A program made the translations under genes and the position numbers. Below are positions 33,882-41,637 of a stretch of DNA of 64,000 bases, piece after piece. Positions within the stretch are counted from its first letter, which is position 1. Each line of letters opens with the position of its first letter. The notes beneath the pieces were generated by a model that saw only the letters and a list, made by a program, of their open reading frames with translations, was not told the DNA's origin and searched no databases. The DNA is from Streptacidiphilus sp041262165 (lineage in GTDB: Bacteria > Actinomycetota > Actinomycetes > Streptomycetales > Streptomycetaceae), in assembly GCF_041262165.1 (NCBI RefSeq), contig NZ_JBGCBY010000003.1:124001-188000 (forward strand). Reading direction: 5' to 3'.

Positions 33882-33965
33882 AACCCAGGGGCGCGGGGAA
33901 CGGCGCTGCCAACCATGCACCTCCGTAGAGGGATGGTCGCGCAGTTCCCCGCGCCCCTGGGTAGT
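33882..33965. repeat. Intergenic palindromic repeat, family A, copy 2
   Basis: Perfect 18-bp arms CCCAGGGGCGCGGGGAAC (33884-33901) and GTTCCCCGCGCCCCTGGG (33944-33961) enclose a 42-base loop. The loop region GCGCTGCCAACCATGCACCT matches copy 1 near 1170-1195 in the opposite orientation. It lies between two minus-strand genes, serC and the citrate synthase. A related GCCCCCGGGTAGTAACGGGG stretch follows at 33999-34018. Confidence 0.7.
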
Positions 33966-34043
33966 AACGGGTTGCCCTCTGCGAGAAGAGAAGCCTCGCG
34001 CCCCCGGGTAGTAACGGGGTTGCTCGTCTGCCTAGGGCACCGC

Positions 34044-35144
34044 TCAGCGGGCGATGTCGTCGAAGCCTTCGACGTCGCGGGGGCTGCGCGTCCCCGGCCC
34101 GATGTACCGCGCGGCCGGGCGCACCAGGCGGCCGGTCCGCATCTGCTCCAGGATGTGCGCGCTCCAGCCCGCCGTACGGGCGCAGGTGAACATCGAGGTG
34201 AACATGTGCGCCGGAACCTCGGCGAAGTCGAGCACGATCGCGGCCCAGAACTCCACGTTCGTGGCCAGGACGCGGTCGGGGCGGCGGGTGTGCAGCTCCT
34301 CCAGCGCGGCCTTCTCCAGCGCCGCTGCGACCTCGTAGCGGGGCGCTGCCAGCTCCATCGCGGTGCGGCGGAGCACGCGGGCGCGGGGGTCCTCGGCGCG
34401 GTAGACGCGGTGGCCGAAGCCCATCAGGCGCTCGCCCTTGTCCAGGGCCTGCTTGACGTACGCCGTCGCGTCGCCGGTGCGCTCGATCTCCTCGATCATG
34501 CCGAGGACGCGCGAGGGCGCGCCGCCGTGCAGCGGGCCGGACATCGCGCCGACCGCGCCGGACAGCGCCGCCGCGACGTCCGCGCCGGTGGAGGCGATGA
34601 CGCGGGCGGTGAAGGTGGAGGCGTTCATGCCGTGCTCGGCGGCCGAGGTCCAGTAGGCGTCGATGGCCTTGACGTGCTTGGGGTCGGGCTCGCCGCGCCA
34701 GCGGATCATGAAGCGCTCGACGATGGTCTCGGCCTTGTCGATCTCGCTCTGCGGGACCATCGGCAGGCCCTGGCCGCGCGCGGACTGGGCCACGTAGGAG
34801 AGGGCCATCACCGCCGCGCGGGCGAGGTCGTCGCGGGCCTGCTCGGGGGTGATGTCGAGCAGCGGTTTGAGGCCCCAGGCCGGGGCGAGCATGGCGAGCG
34901 CGGACTGCACGTCGACGCGGATGTCACCGGAGTGGATCGGCAGCGGGAAGGGCTCGGCGGCGGGCAGTCCCGGGTTGAACTTGCCGTCGACCAGCAGGCC
35001 CCAAGTGTTGCCGAAGGAGACGTGGCCGACGAGCTCCTCGATGTCGACGCCGCGGTAGCGGAGCGAGCCGCCTTCCTTGTCCGGTTCGGCGATCTCCGTC
35101 TCGAACGCTACGACTCCCTCGAGTCCGGGTACGAAATCGGACAT
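34044..35144 (-). CDS. Citrate synthase (short type II-like, citrate synthase 2)
   Basis: The 366-residue protein has the catalytic His regions SGPLHGGAPSRVLGM and GFGHRVYR, and the C-terminal TRTAGWSAHILEQ. The N-terminus FVPGLEGVVAFETEIAEPDK and LRYRGVDIEELV agree with the second citrate synthase of streptomycetes. It joins oxaloacetate and acetyl-CoA. It is divergent from pdxH, with a palindromic operator between them. The ATG at 35144 has CAGAGGAGCCGCC upstream. Confidence 0.9.
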   Translation of the reverse strand: MSDFVPGLEGVVAFETEIAEPDKEGGSLRYRGVDIEELVGHVSFGNTWGLLVDGKFNPGLPAAEPFPLPIHSGDIRVDVQSALAMLAPAWGLKPLLDITPEQARDDLARAAVMALSYVAQSARGQGLPMVPQSEIDKAETIVERFMIRWRGEPDPKHVKAIDAYWTSAAEHGMNASTFTARVIASTGADVAAALSGAVGAMSGPLHGGAPSRVLGMIEEIERTGDATAYVKQALDKGERLMGFGHRVYRAEDPRARVLRRTAMELAAPRYEVAAALEKAALEELHTRRPDRVLATNVEFWAAIVLDFAEVPAHMFTSMFTCARTAGWSAHILEQMRTGRLVRPAARYIGPGTRSPRDVEGFDDIAR

Positions 35145-35472
35145 CAGGCGGCTCCTCTGGTCGACGTCGGTGACTGTGGTGTGGCCAAGTCGTCGGGTGT
35201 TTTGTCCGCGCGGTCGCGCGGTCGGTTCAGCTGTGGGCGTGTGGCACGCAGTGTCAGGGTGGCAGGCACGGGGTGCATTGCGCCAGGGTCCACGACGGTG
35301 ATGCCCCGCACGGAAGCGGGAATCACCTCGTGGTGGCAGGGAAATCCAGGCCCCTTCTTGGTGGAGTGGGGCTGGACGACTCGGCCGTCCGGCGCCCCGA
35401 CACCCTATCTCTTGACGTCGAGATTTCGTACAGGTGACGAGAAGCCGGGTGATGAGAACCACACGGCGGGTG
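35145..35472. promoter_or_regulatory. Divergent promoter region with candidate operator TCTTGACGTCGAGA
   Basis: The region between citrate synthase and pdxH holds no gene. At 35410-35423 lies the near-perfect 14-bp palindrome TCTTGACGTCGAGA (one mismatched pair). It overlaps a TTGACG hexamer and so could be a repressor or activator site for either gene. I recall similar boxes upstream of central-metabolism genes in streptomycetes but cannot name the regulator. Confidence 0.45.
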
Positions 35473-36174
35473 ATGGATGATGTGGGCGTGCAGCTTCCGG
35501 AACACGCCCACCCCGACACCCCCGCGTCCGAGCTGGCGGCGATGCGCCGCCACTACAGCGAGGCCGGCCTCAACGAGTCCGAGGTCGCGCCGGAACCTAT
35601 GGAACAGTTCGACCGCTGGTTCAACGACGTCGCCAAGTCCGGGATCGACGAGCCCAACGCCATGGTCGTCTCCACCGTGGACGCCGAGGGCCAGCCGAGC
35701 GCACGGACCGTCCTGCTCAAGGCGTACGACCAGCTGGGCTTTGTGTTCTTCACCAACTACGGCTCGCGCAAGGGCGCCGAGCTGGACGCGAACCCCCGGC
35801 TGGCGCTGCTGTTCCCCTGGCATCCGCTGTCCCGTCAGGTGATCGTCACCGGCCGGGCCGAGCGGATCGGCAGGGACGAGACCGCCGCCTACTTCCGCAG
35901 CCGCCCGCACGGGTCGCAGCTGGGTGCGTGGGCCAGCGAGCAGTCCCGGCCGGTGGGGTCGCGGGCCGACCTCGAACGGCGCTATGCGGAGCTGGCCGCG
36001 CGATACCCGGAGGGCGCGGGCGTTCCCGTGCCGCCGTTCTGGGGCGGTTACCGGGTCACCCCGGACAGCGTGGAGTTCTGGCAGGGTCAGGACAATCGGC
36101 TGCACGACCGGCTGCGGTACCGCAGGGACCAGGCCGCGGCGTCGGGCTGGACGGTTGAGCGGCTGCAGCCCTGA
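35473..36174 (+). CDS. pdxH: Pyridoxine/pyridoxamine 5'-phosphate oxidase
   Basis: The 233-residue protein (ATG at 35473; open upstream to 35434) has the FMN-binding blocks NAMVVSTVDAEGQPSARTVL, VFFTNYGSRKGAELDANPRL and ALLFPWHPLSRQV, plus the end PFWGGYRVTPDSVEFWQGQD with RLHDRLRY. It oxidises pyridoxine or pyridoxamine phosphate to pyridoxal phosphate. PLP enzymes serC and the threonine dehydratase are nearby, but a direct link is not implied. Confidence 0.95.
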   Translation: MDDVGVQLPEHAHPDTPASELAAMRRHYSEAGLNESEVAPEPMEQFDRWFNDVAKSGIDEPNAMVVSTVDAEGQPSARTVLLKAYDQLGFVFFTNYGSRKGAELDANPRLALLFPWHPLSRQVIVTGRAERIGRDETAAYFRSRPHGSQLGAWASEQSRPVGSRADLERRYAELAARYPEGAGVPVPPFWGGYRVTPDSVEFWQGQDNRLHDRLRYRRDQAAASGWTVERLQP

Positions 36175-36262
36175 GCGGCGCCTCCGGTCCGGCCCGCGAT
36201 TCTCGGCCACCGCAGGCGCTCGTGCGCTGTATCGACCAATTGAGTGAAATCGGACCTTACTG

Positions 36263-36278
36263 GGCAAGACGTCTTGCC
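36263..36278. promoter_or_regulatory. Perfect 16-bp palindrome upstream of the Fxs operon
   Basis: GGCAAGACGTCTTGCC is a perfect loopless palindrome about 90 bp before a TATGAT hexamer (36354-36359). This arrangement fits an operator rather than a terminator. No recognised regulator gene is adjacent. Confidence 0.5.
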
Positions 36279-36353
36279 AGGTCCAGGGACTGTGCGGCCA
36301 AATGAACCTTTGTGACGATGGCTCAAAATCGCGCGCGGGGGCTGCGCCCTGGC

Positions 36354-36359
36354 TATGAT
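36354..36359 (+). promoter_or_regulatory. Possible -10 hexamer for the Fxs operon
   Basis: TATGAT matches the vegetative -10 consensus in five of six positions and lies 95 bp upstream of the short ORF at 36454. No clear -35 is seen at 17-18 bp, so an activator may be needed. Confidence 0.3.
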
Positions 36360-36453
36360 GTCGAGTTGTCCGCTACAGGTAGCCGTTGCGCGCGCGTGGA
36401 AACTCCAGGTTGCCCTGGGGTGGTGTGAATTAACGGGTCAGGCTGGAGCAAAC

Positions 36454-36516
36454 ATGATCGCTAAGACCCTACCTGGCTTCCCGTGTTCCCCCCTACCCGC
36501 GATTGGGTCCTCATGA
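36454..36516 (+). CDS. 20-codon leader ORF overlapping the fxsA start
   Basis: ATG at 36454 has GGCTGGAG five bases upstream, a better ribosome site than the one of the precursor itself. The peptide begins MIAKTLPGFP and ends AIGSS. Its TGA (36514-36516) overlaps the ATG of the precursor (36513-36515) as ATGA, a layout used for coupled translation. It may be a leader peptide that controls the level of the RiPP precursor. Alternatively the precursor N-terminus is misassigned, or the overlap is chance. Confidence 0.5.
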   Translation: MIAKTLPGFPCSPLPAIGSS

Positions 36517-36695
36517 ACGCAACTGCACCCACTATCTCCCGGTCGGCGCCGAGCCCCGCGGTCACTCGTGAGCGCGTCCCACTGGGTCGGCGGGCCCGAA
36601 TGGCTGACGCCGCATCAGCTCGGGTCATCGCTCGCATCCTGCCCGCGCTCGGAAAGGAGCGGGTCGAGGTCGCGGCCTTCCAGTCGAGCATCTGA
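36513..36695 (+). CDS. fxsA: FxSxx-COOH RiPP precursor peptide
   Basis: The 60-residue product starts MNATAPTISR and ends KERVEVAAFQSSI. The last five residues F-Q-S-S-I match the F-x-S-x-x-COOH rule that defines this family (residues 56-60). The middle VTRERVPLGRRARMADAASA and RVIARILPALG form the helical recognition region expected for the maturase. The adjacent radical SAM gene is the predicted maturase. In characterised members a three-residue cyclophane joins the aromatic ring of Phe to Cbeta of the third residue; here that would be Phe56 and Ser58. A GTG at 36483 is an alternative start in the same frame. Confidence 0.8.
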   Translation: MNATAPTISRSAPSPAVTRERVPLGRRARMADAASARVIARILPALGKERVEVAAFQSSI

Positions 36696-36734
36696 GGCGC
36701 CTGAGAGCTGTAGACCTTTCGCCGTTACCACGCC

Positions 36735-39233
36735 ATGGACAGACCGTTGGTGCCTTTTCGTCAGTTCGTTCTGAAGATGCACAGTCGTTGCGATCTTGCT
36801 TGCGATCATTGCTATGTCTACGAGCATGCCGACACGAGTTGGAGGGGGAGGCCGAAGTCGACCTCTGACGAGGTGCTGGTGCGTACGGCGGAGCGAATCG
36901 CCGAGCATGCGAAGGCCCATCGGTTGACTGATGTCCACGTCGTGTTGCATGGAGGGGAACCCCTCCTCGCCGGCCCGGCGAAATTACGCCGGGCCGCCGA
37001 GGAGCTGAACCGCGCTTTATTTCAGGTGTGTGCGTTGGACCTGCGGATTCACACCAATGGAGTGCTGCTGGACGAACGCTTCCTTGATCTTTTCGATGAG
37101 TTCGACATCAAGGTCGGTATTTCCCTGGACGGCGACAAGGCGTCCAATGACCGCCATCGCCGCTATGCCGACGGTCGGAGCAGTCACCCCCAGGTCCTCC
37201 GGGCAGTGGCACTTCTCGACCGGCCGGAGTACCGGCACCTCTATGCCGGTCTGCTCTGCACCATCGACGTCGCCAACGACCCGGTGGCCGTGTACGACGC
37301 TCTAGTGGCGCTCGATCCGCCCCGTATCGACTTCTTGTTGCCGCACGCGACCTGGGACCAGCCGCCCACCCGGCCCGATGGTCATGAAACTCCCTATGCG
37401 GACTGGCTCCTGACGGTCTTCGATCGCTGGGAGGCACAGGGACGCCCCGTCCCCGTCCGCATGTTCGATTCTGTGCTGCGTACGCTCGACGGACTCAGCA
37501 GCCTCACCGAGTCCTTGGGGCTGGATCCAGCCGATCTGGTGGTGATCGAAACCGACGGGTCGCTCGAGCAGGCCGACTCGCTCAAGACCGCCTTCGACGG
37601 GGCGCCGGCCACCGGCTTCGACGTCTTCGCCGACGACTTCGACTCCGCTGCACGGCATCCGGGCATGATCGACCGCCAGTCGGGACTCGACGGCCTCAGC
37701 GAGAAATGCCGCTCCTGCCCGGTGGTCCGCTCCTGCGGTGGCGGCCTCTACGCGCACCGCTACCGGACCGGCGAGGGCTTCGACAACCCCTCGGTGTTCT
37801 GTCCGGACCTGATGCAACTGATCAACGGAGTCGAGCACAGAGTGCAGGCGGCATCGCAGGTCGCCGTTCCGTCAGCAGCCGCGGGACCGCTGACGGACGG
37901 CGAACTCGGCGAGCTGGCGAGCGGCTACGGCAGCGCGAACACGGTCCTCGCCCTCACCGACGCGCAACTGGGACTGGGCCGTACCCTGCTGGAGGAGCTG
38001 TGGTGGCGGGCCGAACCCGACCGGCGTGCCCGCGCTGCTTGGGATCTGATCACGGCGCTCGATGCGGAAGCGCCCCAGGCCCTGGACCGGGTGCTGGCCC
38101 ACCCGTACACCCGGGCCTGGATTGTCGGCTGTCTGACCGGCCCCCGTGGCGACCGGAGGGGCAGCAGCGGACCCCCTGCGGACCTGGGCGGTCTCGCGGA
38201 GATCGCCGCTGCTGCCGCACTGCGTGCAGGGTGGCGGATCGGCGGGAGTGACGCGGTAGCGGTGCCGGTGCGTAACGGTGTACTACGGCTGCCCACGCTC
38301 GGTCGGGTGCTGCTCGACGGCTGCGCCGAGGCGCTGGTCCGCGCCACCGGCGACGGCTTCGCCGTCGAGGCCGGCGGTGAGACGTTGCGGTTCCCCTGGA
38401 AGAACGCCGACGACGCACCCGATCCGCGCTGGCAGCCGCTCAACCGGGCGGAGGCTCCCGGGGGCCCCTTCGGTCCGTGGACCGTCTCCCTGGAGGACAC
38501 CGATCCGCACCGGGACGCACACCAGTGGCCCGTCGCCGACCGCCTCGGCAGTGGTGAGGTCGCCGCCTGGCAGGCCGGACTCGCCGAGGCCTGGGCCCTC
38601 ATCGGTGCCGACCTCCCCGGATACGCCGACGGGCTGGCCGCAGGGTTGTCGGTGATCACCCCGCTGCGGCGGGGTGCCGACGGCAGTGAGACCAGCTCCG
38701 CCGCACGGAACGCCTTCGGCGCGGTCGGCATCGCCCGACCGGTCGGCTCCGACATCCTGGCGCTGCTTGCCGTTCACGAGTTCCAGCATGTGAAGCTGGG
38801 TGCGGTGCTCGACCTCCACGACCTGTTCGACCCCAAGGACACGCGTCTCTTCTACGCGCCGTGGCGTCCTGACCCGCGTCCGCTCGAAGGACTCCTCCAG
38901 GGGACGTATGCGCACCTTGCTGTCACCGAGTTCTGGCGCTCGCGGAGGCGTGCTTCAGGACTTGACGAGTCGGCAGCGCGCCGCGCGGAGCTGGAGTTCG
39001 CCCGCTGGCGGGAGCACACAGCCCAGGCAGTGGAGACCTTGGCCGGATCCGGTGCCCTGACCCCGCTCGGCGAGCGTTTCGCCGCCGGGATGCGGGCGAC
39101 GGTGACACCCTGGCTGAACGATCCGGTCGAGGGCTGGGCGGCGCTCGCCGCGCAACGGTCCGCCGCGGAGACCCGGGCCGGTTTCGAGGAGCGGAGCGGT
39201 GCCGGTGCCCGGCAGTCGGCAGCGCGGCGCTGA
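36735..39233 (+). CDS. fxsB: FxsB radical SAM/SPASM maturase fused to an HExxH domain
   Basis: The 832-residue protein opens with the radical SAM cluster motif C19-x3-C23-x2-C26 (CDLACDHC) and HGGEPLL about residue 73. A SPASM-like auxiliary site has C325, C328, C334 and C356 (CRSCPVVRSCGGG). The second half is a separate domain with the metal motif HEFQH at residues 681-685, the HExxH peptide-modification type (TIGR04267 by description; now thought to include 2-oxoglutarate-dependent beta-hydroxylases). So one chain could cross-link and hydroxylate the FxsA tail. The first 250 bp of the gene use more A/T-ending codons (CTT, GTT, GAT) than the rest, a possible transfer mark. Confidence 0.9.
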   Translation: MDRPLVPFRQFVLKMHSRCDLACDHCYVYEHADTSWRGRPKSTSDEVLVRTAERIAEHAKAHRLTDVHVVLHGGEPLLAGPAKLRRAAEELNRALFQVCALDLRIHTNGVLLDERFLDLFDEFDIKVGISLDGDKASNDRHRRYADGRSSHPQVLRAVALLDRPEYRHLYAGLLCTIDVANDPVAVYDALVALDPPRIDFLLPHATWDQPPTRPDGHETPYADWLLTVFDRWEAQGRPVPVRMFDSVLRTLDGLSSLTESLGLDPADLVVIETDGSLEQADSLKTAFDGAPATGFDVFADDFDSAARHPGMIDRQSGLDGLSEKCRSCPVVRSCGGGLYAHRYRTGEGFDNPSVFCPDLMQLINGVEHRVQAASQVAVPSAAAGPLTDGELGELASGYGSANTVLALTDAQLGLGRTLLEELWWRAEPDRRARAAWDLITALDAEAPQALDRVLAHPYTRAWIVGCLTGPRGDRRGSSGPPADLGGLAEIAAAAALRAGWRIGGSDAVAVPVRNGVLRLPTLGRVLLDGCAEALVRATGDGFAVEAGGETLRFPWKNADDAPDPRWQPLNRAEAPGGPFGPWTVSLEDTDPHRDAHQWPVADRLGSGEVAAWQAGLAEAWALIGADLPGYADGLAAGLSVITPLRRGADGSETSSAARNAFGAVGIARPVGSDILALLAVHEFQHVKLGAVLDLHDLFDPKDTRLFYAPWRPDPRPLEGLLQGTYAHLAVTEFWRSRRRASGLDESAARRAELEFARWREHTAQAVETLAGSGALTPLGERFAAGMRATVTPWLNDPVEGWAALAAQRSAAETRAGFEERSGAGARQSAARR

Positions 39234-40137
39234 GGCCGCGGGAGCGGCGGGATCGGGGTCGGGAGTGCGGGAGTTGGAGGTCGAGGGCCTGGCGGGGGGG
39301 CACAGCGAGGAGGGGTTGCTGCGCGATCTCGTCCAACTCGGTGTGTGCGAGGGGGACACGCTCTTCGTGCAGTCCTCGCTGCGCAGTATCGGGCGGGTCG
39401 ACGGCGGCGCAGCGGCCGTGGTCCGGGCTCTGCGCCGGGCTCTCGGGGCGGACGGTACGCTCGTGGCGTACACCGCGACGCCGGAGAACTCCACCAGCTC
39501 GCGAGAGTTTCGTGCCGCCACCGCGGGGTTGGGCGAGGCGGCGCTGGAGCGCCACCGATCGCGGATGGCCGCGTTCGACCCGCTGACGACTCCCTGCTCA
39601 CCGAGTGTCGGTCGGCTCTCCGAGGAGATCAGGACCACGCCGGGCGCCCTGCGGAGCAGCCATCCGCAGACCTCGTTCGCGGCGCTGGGGCCGCAGGCGG
39701 AGAAGATCGTCTGGAGGCACCCGCTCGACTGCCATCTCGGGGACGAGTCGCCGCTCGGGCGACTGTACGAGCAGGGTGCCTCGGCTCTGCTGATCGGCAT
39801 TCCCGACTGGCTCTGCACGGGGTACCACCTGGCCGAGTACCGGGTGCCCCGGCGTCCGCTCCGCCACTACAGCTGCTTGGTCGCCGATGCTCAAGGGGTG
39901 GGCCGCTGGCGGAACTTCGAGGACCTCGACCTCGACGACCGGCACTTCCCCGCGCTGGGGGCGTCGGTGCGCCAGGAGGTCGATTTCGGAACCGGGCGGT
40001 TGGGTGACGCGGACTGCTTCCGGGTGCCGCTGGTCGAGGCAGTGGATGCGGCAGCTCGCTGGCTTCTCCACAACGATCCGTCAGATCCCGACCACACATG
40101 CATGGTTGACGAGCGATCTGATCGCGCGGTCGAATAG
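39199..40137 (+). CDS. AAC(3)-family aminoglycoside N3-acetyltransferase-like protein
   Basis: The 312-residue protein has the AAC(3) blocks DTLFVQSSLRSIGRVDGGAA, LVAYTATPENSTSS, SSHPQTSFAALGPQAEKI and DCHLGDESPLGRLYEQGA with IGIPDWLCTGYHLAEYR. The family uses acetyl-CoA to acetylate an amine. The GTG start overlaps the fxsB end by 35 bp and has GAGGAGCGGAGC upstream, so it is translationally linked to the maturase. It may modify the peptide or a peptide-derived product rather than act in antibiotic resistance; either is inference. Confidence 0.85.
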   Translation: MPVPGSRQRGAEAAGAAGSGSGVRELEVEGLAGGHSEEGLLRDLVQLGVCEGDTLFVQSSLRSIGRVDGGAAAVVRALRRALGADGTLVAYTATPENSTSSREFRAATAGLGEAALERHRSRMAAFDPLTTPCSPSVGRLSEEIRTTPGALRSSHPQTSFAALGPQAEKIVWRHPLDCHLGDESPLGRLYEQGASALLIGIPDWLCTGYHLAEYRVPRRPLRHYSCLVADAQGVGRWRNFEDLDLDDRHFPALGASVRQEVDFGTGRLGDADCFRVPLVEAVDAAARWLLHNDPSDPDHTCMVDERSDRAVE

Positions 40138-40218
40138 CTCAACGGTGAACGGTTCGCCGCGGGGGATCCACCGCTTCCATCAGCGGCGGCACCCCTTTCC
40201 GCGGTACGGGGGTGGCGC

Positions 40219-41637
40219 GTGACTGACCAGGAAGGATCGGGCGATGACGAACGCCGACCCTACTTCTTCCTGAGTTATGCGCACACTCCGGGAACCGGTG
40301 CCGGCGGGCACGACCCCAACCACTGGGTGCACCGGCTCTACCAGGACCTCTGCGAAGCGATCATGGAGATCACGGATCTCCCTGCTGATGTTCCTGCCGG
40401 TTTCATGGACCGGGGTATGCATCTCGGCGAGGAATGGGCCGAGCGCCTGTCTGACGCGTTAGCCCGCTGTCGGGTGTTTGTACCGCTCTACTCACCGCGC
40501 TACTTCCGCAGCGCCCCCTGCGGGCAGGAGTGGCAGGGTTTCGCCTCGCGCGAGGTGGAGCCCCCGCGCGGCGGCGCCCCGCACACAGGCATCGTGCCGG
40601 TGTGGTGGGTGCGGGTGCCCACCGAGAGCCTGCCTGCGGTGGCGAGCAGACTGCAGTTCAACCACAGCGAGTTCGGTATGGACTACCTCAACGAGGGACT
40701 GCACGCGCTGATCAAGCTCGGATACTTCAAGGAGTCGTACGACCTGGCCGTGCACCGCCTGGCCCAGCGGATCGTCCATGTGGCCCACCAGACGAAGGTC
40801 AGGGAAGGTGAGCGGCTGGACTTCCTGACCCTGCCGAGTGCCTTCGCGCCTCCTCCCCCCTTCCGTCAGTTGCGCATATCCGTGCTGGCCTGCGATGTCG
40901 GGAGGCTGCCTGCCGGCCGTGCTCCACACACCTACGGACAGACTCCGCTCGACTGGCAGCCGTACTGGCAACCGACCAAGCTGCCGCTGGTCCAGCACGT
41001 CGTGAGAGTCGCCAAGAAGCTGAACTTCCACACCAGCGTGCATCTCTTCGAGGAGGAGGCGGAGGAACTGCTCAAGCCGGCCGACTCCCAGCCCCCGGAG
41101 CCGAGCGCGCCGGGACTTCTGCTGCTCGACCGGTGGGCGCTGCTCGATCCGGCCCGGCGTGAGCTGGTGCGGCGCTTCGACGAGCGAAACCCCGCCTGGG
41201 TCAGTGTCATGGAGCCCTGGGCTCAGGACGACCCCGACAACCGGGTGGCCAACGGGGAACTCCGCGAGCTCAGCGAGTTGACGCTCCGGCACAAGCGCGA
41301 GGTCAAGCCGAGCTTCAAGGAGGCCGTCGACGGCCTCCCCTCGCTGGAGGCGTTCAACCAGGAACTGCCGCAGGCCGCCCAGCGGGCGATGAACGGGTTC
41401 GAGGAGAGCGCGCGATCGACGCGCCCGGCCGAAGGCGGCGGCAGACGCCGGCCGAGCCTTCGCGAAGCCCTGGTGGTGCCACTGGCGACGGTGCGCGATG
41501 CGAAGTACGGCCCCATGGGCGGGCCGGAGGACGAGATGTCACGGGAGCCGACGACCAGTGCCGCGCGGGACGGCACTTCGGACCACGGCTCCCAGCACCC
41601 TGACAGCGGCGAGGCGGACCCGGCGGAGGGGACCTGA
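40219..41637 (+). CDS. fxsC: TIR-domain protein FxsC
   Basis: The 472-residue protein starts with a TIR-like domain: YFFLSYAHTPG (strand A), RVFVPLYSPRYF (strand D) and SAPCGQEWQGF with the putative catalytic Glu at residue 104. The rest (about 200-400) is a second alpha/beta domain (LRISVLACDVGRLPAGRAP, GLLLLDRWALLDPARREL), and the last 70 residues are disordered. Some bacterial TIRs cleave NAD+; whether this one does is unproven. Its TGA overlaps the fxsT ATG (TGATGA), so the two are coupled. Confidence 0.85.
   Translation: MTDQEGSGDDERRPYFFLSYAHTPGTGAGGHDPNHWVHRLYQDLCEAIMEITDLPADVPAGFMDRGMHLGEEWAERLSDALARCRVFVPLYSPRYFRSAPCGQEWQGFASREVEPPRGGAPHTGIVPVWWVRVPTESLPAVASRLQFNHSEFGMDYLNEGLHALIKLGYFKESYDLAVHRLAQRIVHVAHQTKVREGERLDFLTLPSAFAPPPPFRQLRISVLACDVGRLPAGRAPHTYGQTPLDWQPYWQPTKLPLVQHVVRVAKKLNFHTSVHLFEEEAEELLKPADSQPPEPSAPGLLLLDRWALLDPARRELVRRFDERNPAWVSVMEPWAQDDPDNRVANGELRELSELTLRHKREVKPSFKEAVDGLPSLEAFNQELPQAAQRAMNGFEESARSTRPAEGGGRRRPSLREALVVPLATVRDAKYGPMGGPEDEMSREPTTSAARDGTSDHGSQHPDSGEADPAEGT

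Noticed and set aside
36483..36512. N-terminal extension of the RiPP precursor from the GTG at 36483
   Set aside because: No ribosome site and the ATG at 36513 lies in a coupled overlap with the short ORF. Kept as an alternative only.
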